A stretch of DNA of 64,000 nucleotides from Balanoglossus misakiensis. Taxonomy: Eukaryota > Hemichordata. Below are positions 1 through 12,800 of the stretch, in pieces (the stretch's first letter is position 1; the number at the start of each line of letters is the position of its first letter). The position numbers and the translations under genes were made by a program. The stretch spans positions 682,001 to 746,000 of the forward strand of contig CM082587.2 of assembly GCA_040954595.2 (NCBI GenBank). Reading direction: 5' to 3'. Under the pieces are notes generated by a model. That model was not told the origin of the DNA. It worked only from the letters and a program-made list of their open reading frames with translations, and did no database searches.

Positions 1-1424
1 GGTTGTATGTGTGTCTATTTCAATTACCCTCTTGCTGAATTGTTGAGAGCCTTTCTTGTTTTGTACAAAAAAACCTCGCCACAATAGCCCTAACAATTCA
101 GCAATCCGGATTAAACGGTGTTGACAGACAAATTCGATCCTAAATGCCGCTTCTTAATGTCGTCCATTGTGTTACCCTAATATACAGTTAACCAAATTAC
201 ACTTAGGGGCATTATTAAGCGGTTAATTGTGACCCATTAAACCTTTAATATTCCATATACTGACCGTTGTATCCAACCAACTTCTGCAACATTTCAAGTG
301 AAAGAAGAAAAAAGTGTGGGGCCGACATTTTTGGGGTGGTTCACCTCTCCTCTGTAAAGAGCTGCCACTTACAAAGAATTAGTCCAAATTTGACGTGCTT
401 TTAGCGTCCCGTGTTACAGTAACAGAACCTAGCTACTGTAAACACCGCGCAGTTGTATCTTAGCTGGCATAATGGACTGCACTTATCGCGAGATTGTCTT
501 TGACAAGAGTTCTGACTTAAATTGAAACCAATTGTCCACAATTACTTGGGAGAGACTCAATCCCCTCGAGTAAACATTAACCGAACCAACATATCCAATA
601 GGCGCCGTAATTAGTGTCCTCAACTTACAGGTGTTTCAACATTTTTTTCTCTCGAAAAACATTCGAAGCGTGATTATCATGTTTTTTCTTGTTGTAACTT
701 TTATGGAAATTTTCTTCAAAACGATATTATACAAAAGACTGCAGCGTCATTAAATTGAAGAGGAGACGAGGAGTGACCGTAATCAATTTAATCAGAAATA
801 TAGAATACATGTAGTTTACACTTTGTTCTGCTTGAGGTGTTAAGCATCAGCCAAAATATATAATATAACAGTCAGACTTTATCTAGATCATTAATGACCC
901 AATTGGCCTGAATTAAAAAAGTCCGGACGATCCTAAACTGTAAAAAAAATCGTACTGTGCTTTCAATTGCGAAAGGTCTCTTTAGGAACTACAAAATGCT
1001 TTTGGTAAAATCGCAAATAGAAAATCCGAAGCCTTTGCAGCAGTGTCGGATTTTGCGATAAAATACCGTGACCCGACAGTCTAGATCAGAACGAATGCAA
1101 TATTTAAACAGTAAATGGAAACTCTAGTTAAAAATTAAGCCTACATTAAAAGTATACATAAGACCCCAATTAAGTTCGATTTCAATTTCCACCATTAAAT
1201 GGGATTTTTCATTCAATGGTAACAGCTGGGATTGTAATGTCAATACCATCACCGCAACTGTTGCCCGCTTAGTACCGAATAGTATATATCGTAACCGCAC
1301 AATTCAGTGGAAAAATAGGCTCGTTCGCTGTATGTTAAAATCCATCGTTCGAATTTGGTAACCCCGGACTTTCACAGTGTAACTAACGACAATTTTTGTC
1401 CTTCTCTTTGTTTTAACTTTGCAG
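1..1424 (+). other. LMO4 intron (partial), no exon seen
   Basis: This stretch lies upstream of the first visible LMO4 exon and ends in a typical acceptor (pyrimidine-rich tract, then GCAG at 1421-1424). I see no open frame with recognisable protein similarity. It is AT-rich and contains scattered TTAATT/AATTA homeodomain-type cores, for example near 221-226. It is interpreted as intron because the next exon starts inside a codon, in the middle of the LMO4 protein. Confidence 0.7.
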
Positions 1425-4400
1425 ACTTTTCGGGAATACTGGGGCTTGCAATGCGTGCGGACAATCAATACCGGCCAGTGAGTTCGTCATGAGGGCGCAG
1501 GGAAACGTCTATCATCTGAAATGTTTTGCTTGCAGTTCGTGTCACAATCAGTTAGTCCCAGGAGATCGGTTTCTTTTAGTCAATGGAAACCTATTCTGCG
1601 AGAACGATCACCAGAAATTACTCAAAGCCAATAACAACACAGGAATCAGAGCAAGAAATAAGGTAAGGTTCATCCATTTTCGAACGCGCGCGCTTTTCAT
1701 TACAACCGCTAAACTACTGGCTTTGCATGCGACAGACAGTTTCCCGCCCATATTTGTATGAAAATTGCACATTATATCTTATCGCCAATTTTTATCTAGA
1801 ATGAAAGCTTTCAAACCTTCACATGCAGTTTCATCAAGGTAAAAGCATTTTGCCGTTAAAAGTTTTCAAGCATTTCGGTTACATTTCGCCAACGGCGCCT
1901 AAAAGGCTAATAACAATATGACGCAAAAACACGCAAAAATTACCAGTACCTTTCTGCTCAATGTAACTTGGCACCGACCATTTCTTTAAAAATGTCAACA
2001 ATGCGCTGTGCCGTGAAGCCTAACAACAATGCGTTGGTGTTTTTCGGGTCCATTTTAAATTGGAACTATCTGCAACTAAAAATACTCTCGGAAACCAGTG
2101 TGAATTTGATTAAATTTTCAAAATATTTATCGCCAGGCAATCAGGCAGTAGGGCTTTCAACCAACAGCATCGGGCATCGCCAGTTATTACTCATTTTCGT
2201 GTAGATTAAAAATGTCAAAGTCTAATTGGTTTAAAAGACTCTACCTCGAATAGCATCCAGTTTGCTTAATGAAGTGTTTAATAATTGAAAATCTCAAAGC
2301 CCGAGTGTTGACAGTGCACACGCGACATCGTCACACACACATTGTAAAATTGTGTTTAACTTTTCACAATCCAACCTTGTACCTCTGCACCCTGGACCAC
2401 GGACGGCTTAAGCTCAGTACCGACAAAATGTTGTTTCGTGTTTGCGTGTGGTCATTTTCCCGCCAAGATGTCCTTTCTGTCTTGGATATATTGGAGGCCT
2501 GAAGCTGTTAGATTAAAGGGTGCAGACAACTGTAATGTTTTTGCGAGTATTTCATGCAGCTTTCAAATAGCCGGGTATGGGTTGGCGGGAAAGAACGGCA
2601 TGTGTGCATCGCGCGGCGCTGAGTGTTTCCAAACACCAATGAAATGATTGAACTGTTTTAATTTTAAAATGACAGACTCAGAGGTTAAATGCCGATGTAT
2701 GTTGATAGCATGATCGAGTCAAATGTAAAGAAACCATAAACAGTCGCCATTATTTGCCAGGCTCAATATGACAGCTTTAATTTAACGGGTTTTGTCAGAC
2801 TTAATAGGACAAAATATGTTCAATATTACAAAGTATATTACCAACAAAATAAATTAGATAAGTCACCCCAATATCGTGTGTTTCCAATAAAGTTGTTTAA
2901 TTAATTTTGCACGCAAGTTCCTTCTGCCTGTCACTCAAAACTTCATACCAGTAAATTTTGATTAGATCGGTGCCAGAAAATTGGTCTCAGGATTCCATTA
3001 TTTGAGTCTGCTAAATTGAGTGAAAATTCGTATTTTCAGCGAGGTAGTGAATAGGGAAATTTAATCATAAATATGGTAGGGAATAGGGCTCCACAAAAGT
3101 TTAATTTGGCGCTTGCATCTCGTGTTTGATCTCGGCAATAGCGATAACGCTGCTTTCGATAACTTGCGCCCGTGTTGTCAATAGAAGCGGCAGCAAGCTG
3201 TAACCTTCCATTTCCGCGTTCGAATTGAAAAATATTAGTTTGATCTTCGATGATGACGAGAAGCTCAAGGATTTCAGGTTGCCAGGCTAAAAGATTGCCA
3301 ACACCACTCAATAATCTTACGAATGGCTCTGGTAATCTCTGTATCAATGCTACCAATATATTCCCTTCACTTTTAAAACACCTGATATTAGACTCGGCTG
3401 ATTTTCCCGCGTAGATTGTGACGCACGAACTGCAGTTAGTTGGAACTTTACTTTCCGCAAGATTAAAATAATTTGCAGGCGTGCATTCATTTGAGCATTT
3501 TGGGACAGTTCTGTGGCGATTATTATGATTTTATGGTCCCGGCTAAAATTGGTCACCACTTCAGTTGAAAATTAAAGAAATTCTCGAATTAATCCGAAAT
3601 AGCTGGCGGGAGAACTAGTTGCAGACGACATAAAACATAGCTGCCAATTTACGTTGCAGTATACGAGATCATGCAGTGAGATGTCACAAGAGAACGATAC
3701 TTGTGTAGAAAAGCATACGGACGATAATTGGAACTCTATTTATGACTACAATTTCAATTTAGAAATTCATTATTTCTACTGAGGCATATAGCACAGTGGG
3801 ACGGTGTCGATCTCGATTGCGTACCACTGCAATGCCATCATGGCCACTCCCCATGGGCAGGTGCGAGAACAAGAAAGCCAAATTTGATCCTTGCCTGATT
3901 AATTTCTCCAGCACAAAGTGGGCGGAAATGGGAATCATCTCTGTTTGAAGGGGAATGTATTCACCAAATGAAGCAATGCAAAACTGCCGGTCGACAACGA
4001 CGGGCGAATATTGCGAATATGTCGTCATAAAAATAAACGCATCCATTTCCCTCGGTTTGACGAGATCGCATCACATACCCGTGTCCACACAATAAAATCC
4101 CATCAGTTGTCTAATCAGAGCCGTATTTGTTTAAAGCATCTTTCAGGCAAATTAATTTCCAGTCGGAAAATGAATTGGAAAATATTTCGCCGCTGGAGAT
4201 GATGTATGCGTCCGCGTCTGGTGATTTCCTATTCATCCAAAGCCCGGCCCCGTTTGCAACTCTATCGTCAGCAACGGCCTGATTTCCAATTGTGCACCGT
4301 CTCACGCGGCGGTCTCGAGAGCGACGTGTATGAGTACTCTAAGAGAGACCTAATTCGATTTAGCGGTAATTTGATGAGTCTCTTTTACAAGAAAAGCGAC

Positions 4401-7026
4401 CCCTCTTCGAACAGACAAAAAATACATTCCCCATGCAGCAGAATTTATACATATACAACAACCTAAGAATTGTACTCCATTGCTGTACAGTGGACGTCAG
4501 TGTATAAATAGACTCTCACTCATTAGTGATTTCTATTAAATTTCCAATTTACGGAGGTTAATTGGTAGCATGCCTCCTAGAATATCAATTGATTGGCAAT
4601 TTATAATAGGCATCTATTAATTTAACAAAGTGGAAAGGCTAATTAATTAGGGGTCTGGAAATAGCTGCTTTCAATGCGCCCATATTGCAAAGAAAGGCGC
4701 AACTGCTTGACTATTAGACATCGTAATTCTCGTATGCGTATACACAGCTGTCCGTGCGGGGTACGCCTGCAGCCGTTGCTGTGTTGCGCAATACCATCTC
4801 TTCCTACATCCAGTGTGTGTGTGTGTTGGCTATCGCTCCTGTCTAGGCCTACACACTTTCGCGTAAAATCAAACTCGCTAGAACTGATGAGCAGACCGCG
4901 TATCAAACTTGATTTTGTCCGTAGCGTCCTTAAAAGTATCGTCTCTTTCTGAAGATGAAAAAAATGGTTTCAAGTTGATTAGACAGTGTCAAAAACCGTG
5001 ACACTGATTCTGCAGAACCCGACAGAGCGTGAGCGATATTCTCCCTAAACCGTTGGAGTAGCTGACCTGACTAAAACCCCATGTATAACATCAGCGACAA
5101 TGTTTATTATGTTGACTCGTAATGTCCGCATACTTTTGAACGCGGGAGTTCTGTCAAGTTTCAGAAGGACCCCGGTGTGGGGACAACACTGACCCCGGCC
5201 ACAAACAGACCCAGTGAGTGTTTTACTTTCGTGGACAACAGCAAATATTGAAGCGGAAAGTTGACATGATCGTACCAAAATCATAAAACCCAACCCGCAA
5301 AAGTGATTAAATTTTTACGCGTACTTTGTACGAGGAGAGCGAGTTGGACTGGGGTTAGCATAGAACAAACATTGTGTATAGGGAACATATGTTCATTTAA
5401 CGCCCGTGTCCTTCAGGACTAAATTTGGGCGTTTTGTTTGTTTGAGTTCGTGAGCTCGAGTCCCTTTTCAATTGCTTGCAATTGAGTTTTTATACACCAA
5501 ATAAACAAACCGTCTACGTGTGTATTTCTCCATGTGTTCCCCGCAACTATGATCCCATAATATGGTGTGACGTGTGCATATGTAAAAATCGAAACTCCAG
5601 ATGGCTGCGATCTTCCTGAATAATTGCTTCCAAAATATGAGGGTCCCATTCCGTAATTAACTTGTTTGTTCATTTATGGCTGAATAGCCACTGGTATTGT
5701 CCATTTACATTCAGCTAATACAGGGATATTTATTCTTGTCGATGAAATAGCGCTGGTAGACGGCTTATTGCAATGTGTTTTGTGGCCAGAGTTGTTTATA
5801 ACGCACCATCTAATGAGTAAGTTGTCCAGTAATTATAAAAGTAGCTGGTACTGTCAACAGTTTGAAATAAAAAAAGACAATAAGGAATCGCACCTGTTTT
5901 TTTAACATTTGTATTGACGTTTTACCCAGACCACTTTACGCCTCAAATAACCCGAGGTTCTTAGCACAAACTCGAAAAATTGAAACAAAATTTATATCAA
6001 ATTGACAGGTACCGTATATTTTAATTATTATTAGCCAAATGATTTAGTACAGAGCCACCCTTTTTTATCGCCATTTCCATTGTAAATGGGGGGGGGGATA
6101 TTATGAGTGATGGTGTTAAAACTCAAATTATAATTTAACAGATAACTGATTTTGGGTCACTGGCCTGGTGACAGTGTTCATGATTTTTGTGGCGAATACT
6201 ATTTTTGATGACTTGGCAATATAATGCAACAATCGATGGGAGTAAATTTTCAAAACATGAATACTTTACCATCTTTACAACGTGTTTTCAACCAAACTTA
6301 TAGAATAGCTGTCAATAAAGGGCATCATTTAAGTGCTAAAACACAATTTCCTCAGCTTCAAATTGCTTTGGTACTTCAATAAGCGGCAGAGTTGATCACT
6401 GCCCTCACCAGAGACAAAATAGTCGCTCAGAAAAGACGCTGTAGTTTGGCAACTATTTTTAGATGTAAGCTCAATCACAGACGAAGAAAGGAAGTTTAAA
6501 ATTAAAGATAGTCGTGTCGTGAAGTCTAAAGATGATCTGGGCGCTCGTTAACGTTGAACACTGGGGTCTCGATGCCAGTGATATCGATGCTGTGATTAAT
6601 TTCAATTATTATTGGCGAGATAATTAAAGCAAAGCAGCTATATCTAATACCGGAGAATACCGGTTAAACAGGGCAGACAGGATATTAGGTGACCTGGTCA
6701 GAAAGAGCGCGTCTATATATCACACTGGTGTCTGGAAAATAGAAAATCTAATCAAGTGAGACCCACTTTAATTAGTTCGCGCTTATCATTATACTTAAGC
6801 TAATATTAAATGCCTTTAATTGGATTAAGGTGGCCGCTATGGTCATTTTGTATGCGGACTGTGTCATCGATATCCTCCGACATGCAAACACTGAACTTTG
6901 CATCACCCCTATAACAACGTCCTGTGCGCAGGTTAAACATAATCCTTTTTTTTCCAGCACGTTTTTACTCACCGACATCTGATTAAATCTTTTATCTTTT
7001 TGTTTTGTTTTGAACAGGTGTGTTAG
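1425..7026 (+). CDS. LMO4: LIM-only protein LMO4 homologue, C-terminal exons (partial gene)
   Basis: Two coding exons are visible: 1425-1662 and 7018-7026. The first base of exon 1425 completes a codon (Arg in LMO4), then 79 codons follow, starting LFGNTGACNACGQSIPASEF. This is the second LIM zinc finger. Its ligands are the CNAC pair, a His 18 residues on (VYH), HLKC, CSSC, and the final FCEND Cys/Asp. The stretch MRAQGNVYHLKCF is characteristic of LMO4 rather than LMO1/2/3. The exon ends in AAG followed by GTAAGG (phase 0). The second exon encodes Val-Cys-stop, giving a C-terminus ...RARNKVC like the vertebrate ...QKVC ending. LMO4 proteins are nuclear adaptors that bind LDB1/CLIM and modulate LIM-homeodomain and other transcription complexes; they do not bind DNA themselves. 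The N-terminus and LIM1 lie left of the window. Orthology is strong; the last junction is inferred from splice signals plus the conserved ending. Confidence 0.9.
1663..7017 (+). other. LMO4 last coding intron (about 5.4 kb)
   Basis: The intron runs from donor GTAAGG at 1663 to acceptor TTTTGAACAG ending at 7017. Open frames inside it are short and match no family I recognise. It contains a homeodomain-motif-rich block at 4558-4650 (listed separately) and a G-run near 6088-6098. Its length contrasts with the 90-520 bp introns of the genes at the right end. That fits a regulatory-rich developmental gene, but this is inference. Confidence 0.65.
4558..4650. promoter_or_regulatory. Candidate homeodomain-site cluster in LMO4 intron
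   Basis: Within about 90 bp there are TTAATTGG (4558-4565), the palindrome ATCAATTGAT (4584-4593), ATTAATTT (about 4616-4623) and the perfect 12-bp palindrome CTAATTAATTAG (4639-4650). Such paired TAAT cores are typical of homeodomain-bound enhancers. No conservation data were available, so this is a candidate only. AT-rich DNA yields some of these cores by chance; the palindromes are the stronger part. Confidence 0.3.
7018..7026 (+). CDS. LMO4: LMO4 terminal 9-nt coding exon segment (Val-Cys-stop)
   Basis: After the acceptor TTTTGTTTTGTTTTGAACAG the exon reads GTG TGT TAG. The upstream exon ends exactly on a codon (AAG), so the phase-0 join gives Lys-Val-Cys-stop. Vertebrate LMO4 also ends Lys-Val-Cys. 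Such a short coding segment falls below any ORF length cut-off; it was chosen because phase, acceptor quality and C-terminal residues all agree. The rest of this exon is 3' UTR. Confidence 0.75.
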   Translation: MC

Positions 7027-9860
7027 AAGTCCGATTGGGGCAATTCAAAACCGATGTCTGCCACTGTTCGTGTGGAAGTGGTCTTCTGTCTTGAGATAGG
7101 ATCTCGAAGACTGCAGAGTGCCAAGAGTGGGAAACTCCAAACTACCATGACGGACGATGTCAACTTTTTTGTGCCATTCTCCGGATAAAAGCAACCACAG
7201 GTCAGGTTGAAAGACTCTTCAAATCATGTATTATTTAAGTAAAACAAGTGTAAATACTTTTCAGAAGATGTTGATGTATTTAAAAAGGAATGTTCGACAC
7301 AAAGTTGCTGTTTTGTTTATTTTCCATCGTGTGTGAAGTACCTTTCCCGGCAAATATCCTTCATTTCCATGGAAATTTGTATCGAAATTCATAGAAAATG
7401 CACCCAAGCAACCAGTAGTTTGCTGTCATTTCGACAAGCAGAGATGGCAGTGAACTTGGGTCATATAAGCCCTGTAGAGGTAAGATTTTGTATAATTTTG
7501 AATTAAAACTGCAAAAAATTACTAGTAGTACCAAGTGCAATGTTGAGACAACTTCCTATATCAGGCATTGAGACAGAGCTTTATCATTCATTTGACCCGA
7601 GCAAAGGTCACCAGGGTGGATAGGTGAACTTTGACCCGGGCGATTCTTCTATGTATTATTATTTGTTATTTTGTGTACATGATGCCTATTTTCTATCGGT
7701 TTAATTAAGTTCCTTACAGAAAAAGGGAACTTGACTGTTGATTGCCACCGGTGTTATGGTGCGCTTTTTGTGAGATAAATTACTTCCATGTACCAGTAAT
7801 CCCTTATCAAGTTTACAACTTTCTGCTTTGCAGTCATAAGCGTATTGCATGCGAGCGTTTCAAAGAGATGTGTTGATTTCTCATAGCAATTTAAAGTTCT
7901 GTCATCAACATAAATAGAGTTGTACCAGGGCTTTGTTTAATTTATGTCTGTTGGTTGACTGCTTTGGTGAAGCATATTTTCCCTATCAGTGACATTTTGC
8001 TTGGATAGCGGTTATCCTGTTGATTTCATATACTTACAAGTGTCCACACCATTAATTCCATGGATGAGTTTGTTATCGAAAGTCTTGCGCCTCAGCCTTG
8101 ATTGTTGTCATCTTGAGTTTGTTAGTTTCCACGAATACCTTGTTAGTTTCGACTCAAGAGATCATTGCACGAATAATTTTGCAAAAAATTATTTCAAAAA
8201 AGTGTCCCTGCTAGTTGACTCTTAAGATAAAGATGTTCCTCAGATTGCGAACGCATTAAATCTTCAGCATATCTTGTATTTGGAAACCTTTAGATGTTTT
8301 CATTCAGTCTCATGTGTAACATGATTTGTATTCCCCTGCATTGAATAATCATATGTCGGCGATGTATCGCTCTTTGCGACTTTCCATTGGCAAATTAAGT
8401 AACATTTTGTCATTTGTCATGACCACTGGCCAGATCTTGATAACCAGAAGTAATATAGGTTACTACACAGAATAATTTAATTTCTCGCATAACTAATTTG
8501 CATAGCATAAAATGAAAAGCCCGGGAAATGGCAACCAATCATAGGAATTAACCACTTTGACAGCGTATGGTGTCGGTATCAATTAATAGCCAGGTGTTCA
8601 TCAAGGACAATAGCGTAGAAAGATACACCTGGCAATGACGATATCCCTGTGCAAGCTTTTACCGAACCCCATTGCCCCCAGGGTCGTCTAACAGTGACAA
8701 ATGCTGCCAACCCTCTCGGGTTATTCTTGAACCTTCAGTAACGCCCCTTCCCGCGTCATTGGTTAGAAATCTTCTCTTGCGTGCAGCTTTAGTCATATAG
8801 AATTCGTGATCTCCACTGGAATTAGTTAGCTGTATTTAAGTTAGTGATAGACTTTACCAGGTTTCAATTTATTCAGCCCGATGCTTTCAACCCTAACAGA
8901 ATACTACGTGTATAATCAACCTTCCTCTAATGACAGACAATGTTCTCATCTTCACATTTTCTGAAACCTTTATATTTTTGTACAAAAACTCGAGTCTAAT
9001 AGTAGTGTAAATTTGGATATTTCTTTGGTTATGGTGGTATTTTTCACCTAGAATGGTGGAATGTTTGTCCAACCATATCAAGAATGATTTTTTCATTATA
9101 TTGTTATTTGTCTTGTTATCGTTGTGAATGACTGCATCCTGGTTCTGGGTTGTGCAACAGGCATCAGTCAAATGTTCGCGCCATTTTTCAATCTGTCACG
9201 TCACATTCGCAAATCCTCTGTCGCCTTTTATTTTTCTTCTCGTTTTTTATATATCACAGAGATAGAGATAAACAAAGCTATCACGTGATCACGGTTTTCT
9301 TCTGAACACAGCAACGATGTAGAGTGTATATATAATGGAAATCAGTCGGACTGCATTTGCAGACATTTTGGGGTGATCGTTATGTTGGCAATCAGCGAAC
9401 TTTCAACAAAAAGTATTAAAAATAAGTCTATCGTATATACCTAATCTCTCTTGTCTGGTCAACTTTTTTTGCCCCAGCTCACGTGACGTCATTGGTTTGC
9501 CCTAATTGAAACATGTTCCCCCCTTGTTTGGTTTTGGCAATTAAGCTCGGGTAGTGGCAATCTATGTCTCAAGTATGGCCGTGCTAATACCACGCTAATG
9601 GGCTCTGCTCAAAACACCAATAATGGCCAGATTAGTGTGCGCCCTCCTTAAAAATTCAATACGATTAAGTGGAGCTGGCTTTAAGGAGGAATTCTTTTTA
9701 TGGAGCGTTACTAGCTGCTCGATTGAGCCTGGCTCAACCAGAGAGGGATTTTTATTCCGCAATTATTGCTCAGTACATTGTATTTTCTGTCAATGTATGA
9801 CAACACTCCCTGTGATGATATATTATGGGTTGAAAATAAAATGGCGCTGGTGAAAAGACC
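7027..9860 (+). other. LMO4 3' UTR of unknown length and downstream DNA
   Basis: Sequence after the LMO4 stop is non-coding. A variant poly(A) hexamer ATTAAA occurs at 7502-7507. The first canonical AATAAA I find on this strand is at about 9835-9840, so the 3' UTR could be roughly 0.5 kb or 2.8 kb. The end cannot be placed without transcript data. No other gene is recognised here. Confidence 0.4.
9479..9496. promoter_or_regulatory. Overlapping E-box, CRE and inverted CCAAT motifs
   Basis: The string TCACGTGACGTCATTGG contains the palindromic E-box TCACGTGA, the CRE octamer TGACGTCA overlapping its right half, and ATTGG (an inverted CCAAT box) immediately after. CRE plus CCAAT and bHLH-ZIP E-boxes are classic core-promoter or proximal enhancer elements in animals. 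No gene start is recognisable beside it, so its target is unknown. Confidence 0.4.
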
Positions 9861-12800
9861 CTTTTTCCGAAAACCTAACAAAAAATCATGACTTATTTCC
9901 ATAAAAGTCGAGAACATACATAATGAAAAAAAGTTATGTGAAAACTGTTACATCCGCAGTAACCTGCAAACGTTCAAGTATACGTTGGTCGCCTCAAAGT
10001 GGTTGTGGAACGACATCACTCAGGCTGGAAATGACACGAGAAAATGTATCCGAGATTTTGCGCGGTATCATAATCATCCAAGGCATAATCATCATCACGT
10101 GACCACTATACGATGAAGGCGAAATTTCAGTATATGACTACATTTCCGCAAGACAGAGGTATACTGTCTAATCTCGATAATTTTTTTGCCCCAGGCTCAG
10201 TGATGGAAATTAAAATGAACGGAGAAAAATGAAAATGTAACGGTACATAGAGACGAGTATAAAGCAACTTTGCAATATTATGATATTGCTTGGGTATCAG
10301 GTATTCGCGCTGGAGGGAACCGCAGAACTTCCATTTTGCTGCGCGCAATGGATTAGGGAGAAAACAATTACACGTGGGAGCTGGGGACGATGGCGCGCTA
10401 TGCCCTTTAGGCTCGTGGAGATTGTGTTGTACACCTTACGTCAAAATAGAGTACCTAGGCCATTATTCTCTTGCTCACTCCACTGCAAATTACGACAAGT
10501 CTTGTCGACGTTTTCAGACTACAACAGAAGAGCTTAACCCTGTTGAGTCTGTCGAAAAAAGTTAAAGGCTGGCTTCAATTTTGAAATGTTGACAGAAACT
10601 AGAAGAATTCCGGGGCGAAAAAGGTAATTGGCTGTCCTTCTGCAATGAAGGAGGCAAATTGAGCTATATTTCATTCAAGAAAATAGAACTTTGGGGAAAT
10701 GAAGTCGTCTTTTTACTTCCAGAGGGTCAGTACTGAGTAGTAAGCTATTTGAAAGTGTAATTACTCCAGCCTATGAATTATAGCTAGCCTTTAATGGAAC
10801 AGTCATTTTGCTCTCGGCGTTACACGACACAAAAGCAACGCAAAGGCCGCCTAGCTACTTTTTACACGAAGCTTTGTAAATCAACAGCCAATCGCTTTGA
10901 AAACTTGGCAGTGGAAATTGAAAAGGACTCCAATATGTTCTCCTGTGCGTCGAGAGCACCTGTGAGTGACTTCACAAATCTCAGCTTGATGTCCCATTAA
11001 TTGATGTTCCCAACCAGGCGACCAGACGCGTCAAACTTTTTGAAAGTCTTTCAACGTTCGACAAATGTTGAGAAATTTCAACCACGTCTTCGATTTTTGA
11101 AAAAAGGTGTCACCAAGAAATAATAATTGTGTAAGAACAACAAAAATCTGACGATATTCCGATGACCTTAAGAGGGTGACGTCACTCCCTTACCGCTCCG
11201 GGGATCCCTTGGTCCCCTGTCAAACTTACCGTCGAGCAACGTCTAATTACGTTAACATTTTCTTCATGACGTCTTTTTCTTTAGAATTGAGGCCAAATTT
11301 TGCGTTAAATACAGCTTCTAAATTAGATGTTGTGCCAATAATCATGATGGTACCACGGACGGTACCTCGGCGATCAATGACACCTTTTACATGTATCTTC
11401 ACTCAGAATAAAAAATATCGAAGACTTTAAACGCGTGTCGACCGGGTTTGAAACATAAAATCTCTGAAAGTTTGATGCACTCAACTATCTGCAATCGATT
11501 CATCGATGGAGTATTTCGGTCGCCGAGGACACGATCGTGTTGATCGCGGGTGCAGACAAATCGACCTCCGAGTGAATTCTACGGTCAAAGGTCGTGGTCG
11601 AGGTTGACTGGTTATTTAGTTGACGCTAAGTAGAGTTTGATTTTCAGTCTTTATTTCTTTAATAATTCATCATTTTAACAGTGCATTGATCACTTATTAT
11701 AAATGCCCGATTTCATTTCGCTCAGCTGAGTGGATCATATGCGACTATACCTTTACGCCTATTGGCCAATGCGAAGACCCTACTCTGCATGTAAAACCTC
11801 TCCCGTTCCCAACAGCTGGTGATTTTATCTCTCGACACTAAAAGCAAAACCAGACACCGATTTTAATGGCAGCTGAAATTAGAATGATTCTCGCTGGAAG
11901 TCCATTTTCATTGCATGACATTGGTATTTTGTTTTAATATCAAAACGCCCTTCTTTCACACTCCGTTCTAAGCGTTTGGCATTTCTATCTGCACGTCGTC
12001 GTACATCTGTCCGACTTGCATACATGTATTGTACCACGTTTTGCCACCATCTTTAAAGTCACCGGTTTGTCATGACCGCCTCAAGATCTTTTATATTTTC
12101 GGAATGATGGGACTCAGTTTGTCTAGATTTTGACAAACGCCCCACCAACCCCTTGCAATCTCTGTATGCCGTAATTGTTTTTCGCCTGTTTTACTCAATG
12201 TCAGTCACTGATTTGAGTAGCCTAAAATTGGAGCGGACATTGATGGATGGACCGGGCATTCAGAGGCGTGTTCTGTTCAGCTTGCCCGAGACACATGGAT
12301 TGATGGGGTCGAGCGTGACGACGCAGCATACTGCCTTACCTCGCTACAATTAAAATCACCGATCTCCACCCAAGCGTGCCGTTTGGATCGCAACGTTCTC
12401 GGTTTTTTTAAGGCTATAGGCTGCTGCCGCACACGCGCTCGCTGAAATGATGGCGGCTAAGATGCTTAGTACCTAACGTGGCAAATGTCAGAATGTAATG
12501 AGCGATGGCGAGGAAAACGGCAACGAAGACAGGATAATGGACCTGTGATATTGAAGCTCTGTTGAAACAACGAAGAGTACGGCTTTTAATGGTAAAACCC
12601 CCATGTCAGTTAAAAGCCATTAAAATCCCTCACTACTAACACAGATGGAAAATTGGTCGATTGCATTTCGTGATTTCCTTTTATCCATTTTACTGTCGTC
12701 TGCAGTTTAAAAAAATCGAATTTATTGAAATTTTTCAGAAATTTTAGGTCGATTTCGTAAAAGAAAATCTCGACAGATTGGAAAGGGCTTCGGTCGTATT

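Noticed and set aside
1663-1761. Continuation of the LMO4 open frame past AAG to a stop at 1761
   Set aside because: It would read through a consensus GTAAGG donor and give a tail unlike any LMO4. The Val-Cys-stop exon at 7018 restores the conserved ending.
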